Shown in pieces: positions 32,773 through 41,121 of a DNA stretch of 64,000 nt. The stretch lies in assembly GCF_013284245.2 (NCBI RefSeq), contig NZ_CP085876.1, positions 2,143,501-2,207,500 of the forward strand, given 5' to 3'. How positions within the stretch are numbered: position 1 is the first letter of the stretch; every line of letters begins with the position of its first letter. Made by a program: the position numbers and the translations under genes. Source of the stretch: Brevibacillus sp. DP1.3A. GTDB lineage: Bacteria; Bacillota; Bacilli; Brevibacillales; Brevibacillaceae. The notes beneath the pieces were generated by a model that ran no database searches, had not been told where the DNA came from, and worked only from the letters and a program-made list of their open reading frames with translations.

Positions 32773-34074
32773 CTAAACGTCATTCTCGTAAAAAAATTCA
32801 AATGCTTCCTGCGCACTATGCGTACCCGCGGAATAGCCGGATGAAAAGGCGATGGTGATGTTGTAGCCACCGGTATGGGCGTGGACGTCCATGACCTCGC
32901 CAGCAAAATACAACCCATCCATGAGCTTGGATCTCATCGAGCGTGGATCGATCTCTTTCACGCTCACGCCGCCACCTGTAATGAACGCTTCCTCAAGGGA
33001 GAGCGTGCCCGTAATCGTGAGTGGAAAAGCTTTGATCAAGCTCGTGAGCTTGCTCCACTCTTGTTTTTTCATATGGCTGTAGGTCGTTTCTTCCGAAATT
33101 CCTGCCAACGCAAGCAAGAGTGGGATAATCCGTTCGGGAAGGAAGCCTTTGATTGCATTTTTAACTGCTTTTTTTGGCTGCTCCTCAATCAGCTGCCAGC
33201 TTTCCGCCGTGATTTCCTCGGCCGTTCTGTCAGGCATGAGATCGATCGTCAGAGATAGAGGAACCGCTCCATATTTTCGTTGCGACACAGAGACATAGTG
33301 CCCCATGCGCAGTGAGGCGGGGCCTGATATTCCGAAATGAGTGAAGATCATATCGCCTTCTTGGGTGTTGATCTTTTTCCCATTGGGCGCATACAGGGTC
33401 ATCGTGATGTCACGCAGGGAAAGACCCTGAATTGATTTATCGCGAATAAAAGAGTCATTGGCTGTAAGTGGTACTTCAGTAGGATACAGCTCTGTGATCG
33501 TGTGCCCGGCTGCTTTCGCCCATGCATAGCCATCGCCTGTAGACCCTGTCTGTGGTACAGAACAGCCTCCGACAGCAATAATCACACAAGGCGCGGTGAT
33601 TTTCTCACCGGATTGCAGCATGATACCACCGACTCTGCCTTCCGAATAGAGAACTTCTTTTACAGCGGCATTTAAATGGAGGGTGGCACCTTGGCGTTTT
33701 AATAAATCAATCAACGCTTGGGCAACTGTCACTGCTTTATCTGTGACGGGAAACATACGGCCCCGGTCCTCTTCTTTTAAAGCGACACCCATCTCCTCAA
33801 AAAACTGGATAATCTCTCGGTTGCCGAATTGGGTGAGAGCACTGTACATGAAGCGGCCATTTCCCGGCATTTGTTTGATTAATTCATCTTGCTCCTTGGC
33901 ATTGGTTACATTACAGCGACCGCCGCCAGATATGATGAGCTTGCGTCCGAGCTTCGAGCCTTTTTCCACGAGACAAACTCTTGCTCCTTGGCCAGAAGCA
34001 GCAATAGCAGACATCAGCCCAGAGGGGCCGCCGCCTATGATGATAACGTCATAATTGTATTGTGATCGATTCAT
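32773..34074 (-). CDS. ytfP: HI0933/YhiN-type FAD-dependent oxidoreductase (YtfP)
   Basis: A 433-residue flavoprotein of the HI0933/YhiN family. The N-terminal Rossmann motif DVIIIGGGPSGLMSAI (about 9-24) binds FAD. Family motifs are GRKLIISGGGRCNVTN (about 47-62) and CVIIAVGGCSVPQTGSTGDGYAWAKAAGH. The C-terminal GLYFAGEVMDVHAHTGGYNI is the second FAD contact. The reaction is unknown; homologues occur in almost all bacteria. Start at the ATG eight bases behind AAAGGACGAG; a frame 24 codons longer has no site. Terminator at 32611-32646. Confidence 0.92.
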   Translation of the reverse strand: MNRSQYNYDVIIIGGGPSGLMSAIAASGQGARVCLVEKGSKLGRKLIISGGGRCNVTNAKEQDELIKQMPGNGRFMYSALTQFGNREIIQFFEEMGVALKEEDRGRMFPVTDKAVTVAQALIDLLKRQGATLHLNAAVKEVLYSEGRVGGIMLQSGEKITAPCVIIAVGGCSVPQTGSTGDGYAWAKAAGHTITELYPTEVPLTANDSFIRDKSIQGLSLRDITMTLYAPNGKKINTQEGDMIFTHFGISGPASLRMGHYVSVSQRKYGAVPLSLTIDLMPDRTAEEITAESWQLIEEQPKKAVKNAIKGFLPERIIPLLLALAGISEETTYSHMKKQEWSKLTSLIKAFPLTITGTLSLEEAFITGGGVSVKEIDPRSMRSKLMDGLYFAGEVMDVHAHTGGYNITIAFSSGYSAGTHSAQEAFEFFYENDV

Positions 34075-34152
34075 TTCATTCTCGTCCTTTGTTGTGTAGG
34101 GTTGGGCAACACTCATTTTACCACATACCGCCCACCCATCGCGCAATTCTAG

Positions 34153-34992
34153 CTAGGATAGAGAGGACGAGGCCCCTAAAATATCAGTCAACGGCTGCTT
34201 TTCTAAGACGTAACGAACAGTGGATTGATCACGGAGGATATTTGTGACGACATATCCTTTGGCAAAATAAGCCGTGAACAATTCGCACGTCATCTCTCTC
34301 CACAAGGAAGCGACGCTCATATCTGTTCGTTTTACATCTTGGAAGAAGGCAGGGACAGGGAGCAACACCATAGGCTCTTCGCGTGACAAATCTATTTCGA
34401 TGGGATGTGGGATACCATCCTTGAGTTCTAGACGCAACAGGTCTGGCGCCTGTTCAAAAGAGGGAGTAGAGTTCTTCCCTGCCTGACGTGATTCCACACG
34501 ATTGCTACCGATAAACCATTCCACGAGGAAACGGTCTGTCGGCAGTCCACGATTGAAGTCGTCATCAAGCTGTCCGTAGCAGTTTGGCAAATATGTTCGA
34601 ACGATACCTCCCAGCTTGGCGATGTTCAGAACACCGTTTACAGTCTCAAGCGGATCGTACGTCCATGTGATTTTGGAATAGCCCGCAGCGGCCGCTTCAT
34701 CTTTTTGCAGCCATTTCATTTGTACGCCCAGCCCTTGCTTGCGATACTCTGGCAAAAAGCCGAGCATGTGCGAACAAAGATGGGGTTCTCCGTTGGTGAA
34801 GCCCGGGAAGCTGTACAAAAAGCCGATCATTTCCTCGCCATCGAATGCCCCTAAAAACAGACCGCCAAACTTTTGCATGGTGAGTGTCATATGGTGGGGA
34901 ATCGCACTAGAAGGGTCCCATATTTTCCCCTCCATTGCTTCTAATTGCTCAATTTCACTGAATTTGGCCAACTTTCGTAACGTGATTGCCAT
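34153..34992 (-). CDS. GNAT-family N-acetyltransferase-like protein (279 aa)
   Basis: A 279-residue protein whose first 145 residues carry a GNAT fold: LRKLAKFSEIEQLEAMEGKIW, then the acetyl-CoA segment SHMLGFLPEYRKQGLGVQMKWLQKD (about 74-98) and ITWTYDPLETVNGVLNIAKLGGIVRTYLPNCYG. The pattern is that of the predicted GNAT superfamily acetyltransferases linked to O-succinylbenzoate/amino-acid metabolism in Bacillales. The C-terminal half is unassigned. Start ATG behind GAGGAGG-like bases. Divergent from the M42 peptidase gene. The N-succinyltransferase partner of an NSAR elsewhere in this window (49903-51015) could be of this type, but that link is only a possibility. Confidence 0.78.
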   Translation of the reverse strand: MAITLRKLAKFSEIEQLEAMEGKIWDPSSAIPHHMTLTMQKFGGLFLGAFDGEEMIGFLYSFPGFTNGEPHLCSHMLGFLPEYRKQGLGVQMKWLQKDEAAAAGYSKITWTYDPLETVNGVLNIAKLGGIVRTYLPNCYGQLDDDFNRGLPTDRFLVEWFIGSNRVESRQAGKNSTPSFEQAPDLLRLELKDGIPHPIEIDLSREEPMVLLPVPAFFQDVKRTDMSVASLWREMTCELFTAYFAKGYVVTNILRDQSTVRYVLEKQPLTDILGASSSLS

Positions 34993-35068
34993 CTACGTTT
35001 TCCTCCTCAAACGATTCGTGTTTTTTTCTTCATTCGGGACAAGCTCTTGCATTCCTGCTTGGGAGTAG

Positions 35069-35097
35069 TTGCGTCTGAATTCTCTCTCGCTGATAAT
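35069..35097 (+). promoter_or_regulatory. Possible sigma-A promoter of the M42 peptidase gene
   Basis: TTGCGT (35069-35074), 17-bp spacer, GATAAT (35092-35097). Confidence 0.45.
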
Positions 35098-35145
35098 AGA
35101 GAGGGATAATAGGCATGAAACTAGGGTCGAGGAGGATTTTTGGCG

Positions 35146-36225
35146 ATGGAAAATAAATTTCAAGTTGAACTGTGGAACCGTTTGACGCAGGCACCAGGAG
35201 CGTCTGGTTTCGAAGGTCCGGTACGCGAGATTATGCGGGAATACATAAGCAGCTATACGAGTGAACTCATGTACGACAATTTGGGCAGTATTTTTGGCGT
35301 TATGCGTGGTGACGAGAACGGTCCGAAAATTATGGTAGCGGGTCACATGGACGAAGTGGGCTTCATGGTCACCCGAATTTCTGATAAAGGATTTATTTCA
35401 TTTCAGACGTTGGGAGGCTGGTGGGGGCAGGTCCTGCTCGCGCAACGTGTACAAATTATTACGGACAATGGACCAGTCGAAGGCGTAATCAGCTCGATCC
35501 CGCCGCATGTCTTGAGCGACGATCAGCGCAATCGGCCGATGGATGTACGCAACATGTACATTGATATCGGCGTGGATTCACGTGAGGAAGCAGAACAGGT
35601 AGGGATACGGGCTGGCCAGCAAATCGTTCCGGTTTGCCCGTTGCAGGTCATGGCCAATCCGCGCCGCATCATGGCTAAAGCATGGGATAATCGCTATGGT
35701 TGTAGTTTGGCAGTGGAGCTCGCAAAAGAGCTGCACGAAAAACCCGATCATCCGAATGTCGTCTACGTAGGAGCCACTGTACAGGAAGAATTGTCCGGAC
35801 AGCGCGGCGCGAAAACTGCCGCTGCGTCCATCGATCCGGATTTGTTCTTGGCCTTGGATGCGAGTCCAGCCACAGACATACCAGGTGTAAAAGATGACGG
35901 CGGCAAGCTCGGCGGTGGACTTTTGATGCGCATCTACGATCCAATGTACGTCATGCCGGTAGGATTGCGTGAGCTTCTTATCTCCACGTGCGAAGAAGAG
36001 AACATTCCGTACCAGATTTATGTGGCAAAAGGCGGGACAGATGCAGGTGTCGTTCAGTACCATGGCAAGGGAGTGCCGTCTGCCGTAATTGGAATTCCTT
36101 CCCGTTACATTCACAGCCATGCTTCGATCATTGATCGCGAGGATTACGAGGCAGCTAAGCGTCTGCTGTTCAGTGTCATTCGCAAGCTGGACCGTGCGAC
36201 GTGGGAATCCATTTTGCCTAGATAA
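35146..36225 (+). CDS. M42-family metallopeptidase (glutamyl aminopeptidase/deblocking type)
   Basis: A 359-residue cytoplasmic aminopeptidase of family M42 (TET-type; B. subtilis YtoP). Metal ligands are seen in VAGHMDEVGF (about 64-73), KAWDNRYG, VQEELSGQRGA (Glu pair), LALDASPATD and the C-terminal IPSRYIHSHAS. It forms large tetrahedral complexes and trims short peptides. Start is the ATG ten bases behind GAGGAGG; TTG at 35140 is too close. The following 169-aa gene is 47 bp downstream. Confidence 0.93.
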   Translation: MENKFQVELWNRLTQAPGASGFEGPVREIMREYISSYTSELMYDNLGSIFGVMRGDENGPKIMVAGHMDEVGFMVTRISDKGFISFQTLGGWWGQVLLAQRVQIITDNGPVEGVISSIPPHVLSDDQRNRPMDVRNMYIDIGVDSREEAEQVGIRAGQQIVPVCPLQVMANPRRIMAKAWDNRYGCSLAVELAKELHEKPDHPNVVYVGATVQEELSGQRGAKTAAASIDPDLFLALDASPATDIPGVKDDGGKLGGGLLMRIYDPMYVMPVGLRELLISTCEEENIPYQIYVAKGGTDAGVVQYHGKGVPSAVIGIPSRYIHSHASIIDREDYEAAKRLLFSVIRKLDRATWESILPR

Positions 36226-36272
36226 ATGGTCTGGAGAATATCTTCGAGGAAAGAGAAAGTGGAGGAGTGCTT

Positions 36273-36782
36273 TTGAACGGGATCATATTGTATACACGGC
36301 GACAGGGCGAAGCTACGTCCTTTGAATTTAATGTGTTTGACAATCAATTCGCTACGGAGAATCTGGCAGTGCGCAAGGTGTTGATGGCAATGCTTGCAGC
36401 GGTTCAGAACAACTTGACCGATCTGGAAGTGGAATACAACGACAGCATACTGGTGGAAAAGGTCGGGGCGAAGCGCGCCGGGGAGCTGCTTCGTTTTCTC
36501 GGGGCAACAAAAGAGAACATGCGGGAAAATCTGAGCAATGATGTAGTCGTCAGCCGGATCTTTCAAGCGCCTTTTACACCGGAGCACTATGAATACTTCT
36601 ACAACTTGACGGATATCGCACAGCTGTCACACTATCGCTTGAAAGAGGGCAAAGAAGATCGCATCGTGTTTTATTTCACGCGCTATCTCCAACTGATTGT
36701 ACCTGATGAAAAGTCTCGCCAAGCATTTTTGGACGGATTGGAAGCATTTTCTTTGCCATACAAGCTCGTACCGATTGCGTAA
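36273..36782 (+). CDS. Hypothetical cytoplasmic protein (169 aa)
   Basis: Unrecognised 169-residue soluble protein; no signal, membrane segment or obvious motif. Moderately acidic with a mix of helices and strands (FNVFDNQFATENLAVRKVLMAML; EYFYNLTDIAQLSHYRL). TTG start at 36273 chosen because GGAGG at 36261-36265 has correct spacing; a GTG at 36267 is too close. Probably co-transcribed with the M42 peptidase. Confidence 0.78.
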   Translation: MNGIILYTRRQGEATSFEFNVFDNQFATENLAVRKVLMAMLAAVQNNLTDLEVEYNDSILVEKVGAKRAGELLRFLGATKENMRENLSNDVVVSRIFQAPFTPEHYEYFYNLTDIAQLSHYRLKEGKEDRIVFYFTRYLQLIVPDEKSRQAFLDGLEAFSLPYKLVPIA

Positions 36783-36790
36783 ATGAAACG

Positions 36791-36837
36791 AAAAAAGTCA
36801 TTTTGCCCTTGCATGAAGGCGCAAAATGACTTTTTTT
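36791..36837. terminator. Bidirectional terminator
   Basis: AAAAAAGTCATTTTGC pairs with GCAAAATGACTTTTTT, T/A runs on both sides; lies between the 169-aa gene and the convergent minus-strand small genes. Confidence 0.9.
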
Positions 36838-36853
36838 ATTGATTGCCTGAAGC

Positions 36854-36991
36854 TTAGGTGGAAGGACGATTTGGACCCTCCAGTTTTTTGTCTCCATAGC
36901 CCGGTGCATCGTTTTGAACGCTTTTGGGCTGGCGATTGCGCTCGTCTGGTCGATTTTGCTGTACAGAGGAATCCTTGTTTTGCTTGGTCAT
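36854..36991 (-). CDS. Small hydrophilic protein (45 aa), spore-protein-like
   Basis: A 45-codon frame, very hydrophilic (MTKQNKDSSVQQNRPDERN..., ending DKKLEGPNRPST). AAAGGGG stands seven bases before the ATG. Small, Asn/Gln/Lys-rich, cysteine-free peptides like this in Bacillales are often small acid-soluble spore proteins or coat minor proteins, but I cannot assign a family. Follows the 50-aa gene by 15 bp and ends before a strong terminator. Confidence 0.6.
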   Translation of the reverse strand: MTKQNKDSSVQQNRPDERNRQPKSVQNDAPGYGDKKLEGPNRPST

Positions 36992-37006
36992 ATAACTACC
37001 CCTTTC

Positions 37007-37159
37007 TCAAAGCCATGGTTGCCAAGGCGAATTTGTTTTTTGACGAATGCGGGAGGAGACATGGTCCTCCAATTGGATGAATAGGGAGGTAAGCGGTACT
37101 CGCCTAAGCACTTCCATTTGCTTTTCGGGTTGATGCTGTGCGTGTTCCTCTGCGTTCAT
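37007..37159 (-). CDS. Small basic protein (50 aa) coupled to the MFS gene
   Basis: A 50-codon frame whose ATG overlaps the MFS stop (ATGA), preceded by AAGGGG. Sequence MNAEEHAQHQPEKQMEVLRRV then a basic, Trp-containing tail. No family recognised. Overlap with the transporter gene and the short spacing to the next small gene define a three-gene minus-strand operon. Confidence 0.5.
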   Translation of the reverse strand: MNAEEHAQHQPEKQMEVLRRVPLTSLFIQLEDHVSSRIRQKTNSPWQPWL

Positions 37160-38403
37160 GTGGCCCCTTCCTTTCTGCGATTTTTTAAGGGCGAGTCAGG
37201 TACAGCGTTTTTGTGGCGAGGAATTGCGTATACGGCAAACAGACCAAGAATGGCCGCCAAAAACAGCGTAATCACTCCATAGCCAATCCACGGATATTTG
37301 CTGCCGACTCCCCCTAGCTTTTCAACCATCGCTCCACCCAATCCCGTCCCAAGAGCCGTCCCAAGACCAGATACGAAATTGGAAAAGCCAAAGTACGCTC
37401 CCAGCCATTCTTCTTTTGCGAAATGAGTGACGAGACTGTCCAGCATCGGCATAAACAGCATCTCACCCAAAATGAAAAGTATCGCAGCCCCGCACAGTGT
37501 GAGGAAGTGGTTCGCCCATCCCATGAGTGTAAGCCCTGCACCCAACAAGATCGTTCCCATCGTGACAGACAAGTACGGATTGATACGCTGTAGAACAAAG
37601 CGTGAGAGCAACCCTTGCAAGATGACGACACTGAGCGAGTTGATCGTCCAAATGAGACCAATCATCGTAGCAGAATGCAGGACATGCTCTCCCCGCAGCG
37701 GCAGGATCATGGCGAATTGAGCGTAGACCGCCCAGATTAAGAGCGAGATCACGGAAAAAAGCAGAAAGCTGCGATGGGTTAAGATGTGACAATATTCCTT
37801 GATCGGCGTTTGCTTGCAATCAGTTCCCACACAGCGATCATCGGGAAGGATGAAGCGGGAAAAGACAGCAAGTGCTCCATATACAAAGGCAGCTACGAGA
37901 AACGGCTGTTTCCCACCCGCAGTCATCCACGTAATGATTAAGCCTGCGACAATGATCCCACTATGAGCGAGTATCCCTCTCCACGAGAAGGCAGCGGTTC
38001 TTTGGCTCTCATCCACTTCATCCGCGATCATGGCTTTAATGGTAGGAGCGAGCAGGCCAAGACCCAAACCGTTGACAGAGGAGAATAACAAGAAGAGACC
38101 ATAGGAATGGCTGAAGTGATAGCCTGCCATGGCACAACCTTGAAGGAATGCCCCCAAAGCTAGGATGGAGCGTCTGCCCCAGCGATCTGACATCAAGCCG
38201 CCTGCCAAGCTTCCGATTTGGTATGTGATGCTTCCCGCTGCCAAAATGATGCCGACTTGGGAGAGAGAAAGAACCCGTACCTTTTGCAAAAAGACTGGGA
38301 AGACGGGAATGACCAGGTAAGAGGCCATATGCATGAAAAAGACGACTGTCAGTAACAGCAAGTAAGGCTTGTTTCGTAACAGAGATCCAGTAGAGGCTGT
38401 CAT
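37156..38403 (-). CDS. MFS transporter (multidrug/solute exporter type)
   Basis: A 415-residue major facilitator with about 12 membrane helices. The intracellular loop GGLMSDRWGRRSILALG (about 66-82) is MFS motif A; the segment GLGLGLLAPTIKAMIADEV follows. The overall length and the central loop after helix 6 fit the drug/solute exporter families. ATG start 13 bases behind GAGGAG. Substrate unknown. It heads the small-gene operon. Confidence 0.88.
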   Translation of the reverse strand: MTASTGSLLRNKPYLLLLTVVFFMHMASYLVIPVFPVFLQKVRVLSLSQVGIILAAGSITYQIGSLAGGLMSDRWGRRSILALGAFLQGCAMAGYHFSHSYGLFLLFSSVNGLGLGLLAPTIKAMIADEVDESQRTAAFSWRGILAHSGIIVAGLIITWMTAGGKQPFLVAAFVYGALAVFSRFILPDDRCVGTDCKQTPIKEYCHILTHRSFLLFSVISLLIWAVYAQFAMILPLRGEHVLHSATMIGLIWTINSLSVVILQGLLSRFVLQRINPYLSVTMGTILLGAGLTLMGWANHFLTLCGAAILFILGEMLFMPMLDSLVTHFAKEEWLGAYFGFSNFVSGLGTALGTGLGGAMVEKLGGVGSKYPWIGYGVITLFLAAILGLFAVYAIPRHKNAVPDSPLKNRRKEGAT

Positions 38404-38459
38404 GTTCGTCTCCTCTTTGATTCATTCCTCTCTAGTATGAGTGGAAAAGGAGTGTCCCT

Positions 38460-38558
38460 ATGCGTCATTTTTCACAACAAAGTAGGCAAGCACACAAAAT
38501 CGATTTGAAGGCAGGCAAGTGTCCAATCCAACAAGCGTGCAACCACATATACCTATAG
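38460..38558 (+). CDS. Possible micro-ORF (32 aa)
   Basis: ATG behind AAAAGGAG opens a 32-codon frame with two Cys and several basic residues. Only the ribosome site supports it. Located in the 220-bp divergent space before the YjcZ-like gene. Confidence 0.22.
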   Translation: MRHFSQQSRQAHKIDLKAGKCPIQQACNHIYL

Positions 38559-38623
38559 GGAAAGGTACCATGGGCGGTATGGAATGGTGCGAGGAGCGCG
38601 GCAGGATGAAGGGGGGATCTGAC

Positions 38624-38728
38624 GTGAGAGGATTTGGTTTTTTCAACGAGGAAGGTTTCGAAGTGATCATCTGGATCATCGTGATCGTTTTTCTCCTCGT
38701 TATATTTTTTGACGAAGGGATAGATTAA
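38624..38728 (+). CDS. YjcZ-like sporulation micro-protein (34 aa)
   Basis: A 34-residue peptide: a short polar N-terminus with GFGFFNEEGFE, then one hydrophobic helix IIWIIVIVFLLVIFF and an acidic end. The arrangement matches YjcZ-type tiny membrane proteins of sporulation. GTG start selected for the GGGGGGATC site; the frame stays open upstream to ATG codons at 38569 and earlier. One base before the next gene. Confidence 0.65.
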   Translation: MRGFGFFNEEGFEVIIWIIVIVFLLVIFFDEGID

Positions 38729-38729
38729 G

Positions 38730-38954
38730 ATGAGTGGATATCGGCCGGTTCGGCAATTGAATCACTATTACAAATCAAACGACGCTTTCAAGAAATGGAT
38801 TCGTGCCAATGAGCAATGGTTCAAGCAAAATCCAGAGGTTTTTAACCAGATGCTGCGCAATCCGAAAATGGTCAACTTGTTTACAGATCTCATGATCATG
38901 AACTCGCCGCGCATTGAAAAGAAACTGAAAAAATGGAGAAGGAACCAACGCTGA
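38730..38954 (+). CDS. Small basic helical protein (74 aa)
   Basis: A 74-residue soluble protein, rich in Lys, Arg and Asn (WIRANEQWFKQNPEVFNQMLRNPKMVNLFTDLM). AAGGGATAG precedes the ATG, inside the end of the upstream gene. Similar short spore- or coat-associated proteins exist in Bacillales (YqfQ/VrrA neighbourhood types), but no firm family. Followed by a terminator. Confidence 0.75.
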   Translation: MSGYRPVRQLNHYYKSNDAFKKWIRANEQWFKQNPEVFNQMLRNPKMVNLFTDLMIMNSPRIEKKLKKWRRNQR

Positions 38955-38960
38955 CTGATC

Positions 38961-38995
38961 CGGCATGCTGCCAAATAGAGCATGCCGCTTTTTAT
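38961..38995 (+). terminator. Terminator of the small spore-gene pair
   Basis: Perfect 9-bp stem CGGCATGCT/AGCATGCCG and T5. Confidence 0.9.
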
Positions 38996-39086
38996 TGTGA
39001 ACGCTGACGAGTCCTGTTATAAAACCGGGATGACGAGCGTAGGGATAAGCATATGCTGCTTGTTCGAAGAAAGGATGAAGCACAAC

Positions 39087-39398
39087 ATGGCACAAGTCAT
39101 TTTGACGTTTTTTGTGGCTTATGGCATTGTGGTTGGCGGTGCTCTTTCAGGTGGGGTGGGCGCATTTCTCACAGAAAAGCCTCCGCTGTTATCCATGGCC
39201 CAATTGGCTGACCAGCTCAAAATATGGGGATTGGTTGGGGCATTGGGCGGAACTTTTGATTCGTTTTTGCAGATCGAAAAAATACTGATGGGAAATTTGA
39301 CACCTGTCTTTAAACAGCTTGTGATGATCGTCGTCGCATTCTTGGGTGCCCATATCGGAACGATTTGTGTGCATTGGCTGGTACAGGTGCGCTCATGA
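39087..39398 (+). CDS. ytrH: Sporulation protein YtrH
   Basis: A 103-residue membrane protein of the YtrH family, with about three hydrophobic segments. Family pattern: VAYGIVVGGALSGGVGAFLTEKPPL, LKIWGLVGALGGTFDSFLQIEK, and IVVAFLGAHIGT. In B. subtilis ytrH is sigma-E-dependent, located in the mother cell membrane, and needed for efficient sporulation. Start at 39087, eleven bases behind AAAGGA; an upstream ATG at 39075 touches the site. The stop overlaps the ytrI start (ATGA). Confidence 0.93.
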   Translation: MAQVILTFFVAYGIVVGGALSGGVGAFLTEKPPLLSMAQLADQLKIWGLVGALGGTFDSFLQIEKILMGNLTPVFKQLVMIVVAFLGAHIGTICVHWLVQVRS

Positions 39399-39940
39399 AG
39401 GTGATTCTTTGGAAACGTTACCTCGCTCTTTTGCTCATGGGGTGCGTGTTGGGCGGAACCGTGATTTTATTTACATACGGACGCGAAATGGAACAGATGA
39501 TGCTGATCAAAAAAAGCTTGGAGCTGCAAAACAAAAAACTGTACGAGGAAAATCTGGAGCTGAAGCAAAATCAGCGGGTCTATCGCAAAAAGCAAGAGGC
39601 CGTCATCGAAGACGTACGCGCTTCTGTACTCACTGCGGATCAGAAGCAGCCACTTCATGCCACTATTGTGGTACAAGTAGTCGATCGCGTGGAAAAGGAC
39701 CTCGCTTCGTTAAAAGGGAAGAAGGTTGAGCAGGTTGCGGAGGTCCATCAGGTCTTGCATGAAATGCTGCGACGCCGCGAATACATTTTGTCTGATCGAA
39801 CGACGGTGGAGGTACGAATCAAAACGGTCGTAATCAGTAGAACGCTGCATGTGTTCGTGACAGCGGACGTTATACCCGATGATGTTTGGCAAAAGATTGC
39901 GCGAAACTTTCTATTTCTTCCGCCGTATATTTCAATATAG
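39395..39940 (+). CDS. ytrI: Sporulation membrane protein YtrI
   Basis: A 181-residue protein with one N-terminal membrane helix (about 7-27, YLALLLMGCVLGGTVILF). A coiled-coil segment (about 30-70, MMLIKKSLELQNKKLYEENLELKQNQ) and a conserved C-terminal domain ending IARNFLFLPPYISI follow. Partner of YtrH in B. subtilis; the pair is required for spore formation, function in the engulfing membrane not defined. ATGA overlap shows translational coupling with ytrH. Confidence 0.93.
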   Translation: MKVILWKRYLALLLMGCVLGGTVILFTYGREMEQMMLIKKSLELQNKKLYEENLELKQNQRVYRKKQEAVIEDVRASVLTADQKQPLHATIVVQVVDRVEKDLASLKGKKVEQVAEVHQVLHEMLRRREYILSDRTTVEVRIKTVVISRTLHVFVTADVIPDDVWQKIARNFLFLPPYISI

Positions 39941-39996
39941 AATATCTGATAGCCAGATCATGTAGGTCTGGGTCGGTATAAAGGAGAGGCGAACAC

Positions 39997-40773
39997 ATGT
40001 CCATGTTCAAAAAATTGTTGGCTAGTGTAGGTATTGGCTCTGCGCAAGTAGATGCACGTCTTGAGCAGGATTCACTCATTCCCGGAGATATGGTCAGAGG
40101 TGAGGTCCATATCAAGGGAGGAGATGTCGCCCAGGAAATCGACGAAATCTACATGTATGTCGTTACACACTATGAAAGAGAAGTCAACGACTCTAAGACG
40201 AAGGAAGAATGCACACTTGTAAAATATCGTCTGTCTGAGCGGGTACAATTGAAACCGAAAGAAGAAACCGTTCTGCCATTCGCTTTTCAATTGCCGTATG
40301 AGACGCCATTGACGATGGGGCGTCAACCCGTTTACCTACGGACAGGTCTCGATATTAAAAATGCGATTGACCCGGGGGATTCCGATTTCATTGAGGTTCG
40401 CCCACATCCGTTAATGTCCAAAGTGTTGGATGCCGTTCAACAGATCGGATTCCAGCTGTATAAGGTAGACTGCGAATACAATCGCCACCTCGGTCGCAAT
40501 CATCCGTTTGTGCAGGAATTTGAATTCCGTCCAACAGGGCCATACCGTAGCCAATTGGAGGAGCTCGAAGTAGTCTTCTACCTTCGCGATGGCGAATTGG
40601 AAGTTTTATTGGAACTGGATAAACGTGCGCGAGGCTTTATGGGAGCATTTGAAGAAGCGTTTAATCTCGACGAACGCTATATCCGTTTCCGCTTAACGAA
40701 TGCAGATGTGAACAAACATACGCATGTCATTGCAGAAGCGATTGAAGCGCTCATTAAGCAGCAGCTTCGCTAG
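39997..40773 (+). CDS. spo0M: Sporulation-control protein Spo0M
   Basis: A 258-residue arrestin-like protein: MSMFKKLLASVGIGSAQVDARLEQDSLIPGDMVRGEVHIKGG start, two beta-sandwich halves (about 1-130, 135-258) as in the Spo0M/arrestin-related fold. In B. subtilis Spo0M influences stage 0 and division through phosphorelay-linked effects. AAAGGAGAGG precedes the ATG. Stand-alone unit with its own terminator. Confidence 0.94.
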   Translation: MSMFKKLLASVGIGSAQVDARLEQDSLIPGDMVRGEVHIKGGDVAQEIDEIYMYVVTHYEREVNDSKTKEECTLVKYRLSERVQLKPKEETVLPFAFQLPYETPLTMGRQPVYLRTGLDIKNAIDPGDSDFIEVRPHPLMSKVLDAVQQIGFQLYKVDCEYNRHLGRNHPFVQEFEFRPTGPYRSQLEELEVVFYLRDGELEVLLELDKRARGFMGAFEEAFNLDERYIRFRLTNADVNKHTHVIAEAIEALIKQQLR

Positions 40774-40783
40774 AGAATAATAC

Positions 40784-40832
40784 AAAAAAGGCCTGACGGA
40801 GTGAAAGTGACCACTCTGTCAGCCTTTTTTCT
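40784..40832. terminator. Terminator after spo0M, also facing the micro-ORF
   Basis: AAAAAAGGCCTGACGGAGTG pairs with CACTCTGTCAGCCTTTTTT (40784-40803 with 40812-40830). Confidence 0.9.
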
Positions 40833-40843
40833 TTATGGAGGTC

Positions 40844-40933
40844 TTAATCATCGCCAACGCCTACGATAGTCAACAGAACGAACAAGACAAGAATTAGCGC
40901 AATCCCATTAAAGCCGCCGTTAAACAAGCTCAT
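40844..40933 (-). CDS. YjcZ-like sporulation micro-protein (29 aa)
   Basis: A 29-codon frame MSLFNGGFNGIALILVLFVLLTIVG-VGDD: FNGGFNG box plus hydrophobic helix, the same design as 6313-6405. GGGAGG precedes the ATG. Canonical for the YjcZ family of Bacillales spore micro-proteins. Convergent to spo0M and sharing its terminator. Confidence 0.88.
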   Translation of the reverse strand: MSLFNGGFNGIALILVLFVLLTIVGVGDD

Positions 40934-41071
40934 CGATTTTCCTCCCACCCGCAAGATGTAGTCAATTCCCTATAGAATAGTCATTGATCTATGAATCGGT
41001 GTCGGGGCTTCTACCTAAATTCCTGTACACAACTCTCTTTTTAATTTTTCGATTTGCATGTATAGGGCTGG

Positions 41072-41086
41072 ATTTTTCTGACAATA
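41072..41086 (+). promoter_or_regulatory. Candidate CodY box upstream of codY
   Basis: ATTTTTCTGACAATA matches the CodY consensus AATTTTCWGAAAATT at 12 of 15 positions. It lies 36 bases before the codY start, within the leader or near the transcription start (TATAGG at 41061-41066 may be the -10). This suggests autoregulation. Confidence 0.4.
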
Positions 41087-41121
41087 CTGTGAGCATGAAG
41101 AATCCAGAGGAGGATATTATT

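Noticed and set aside
40984..41121. N-terminal extension of CodY
   Set aside because: Extra residues are unlike CodY, there is no ribosome site, and GAGGAGG marks the ATG at 41122.
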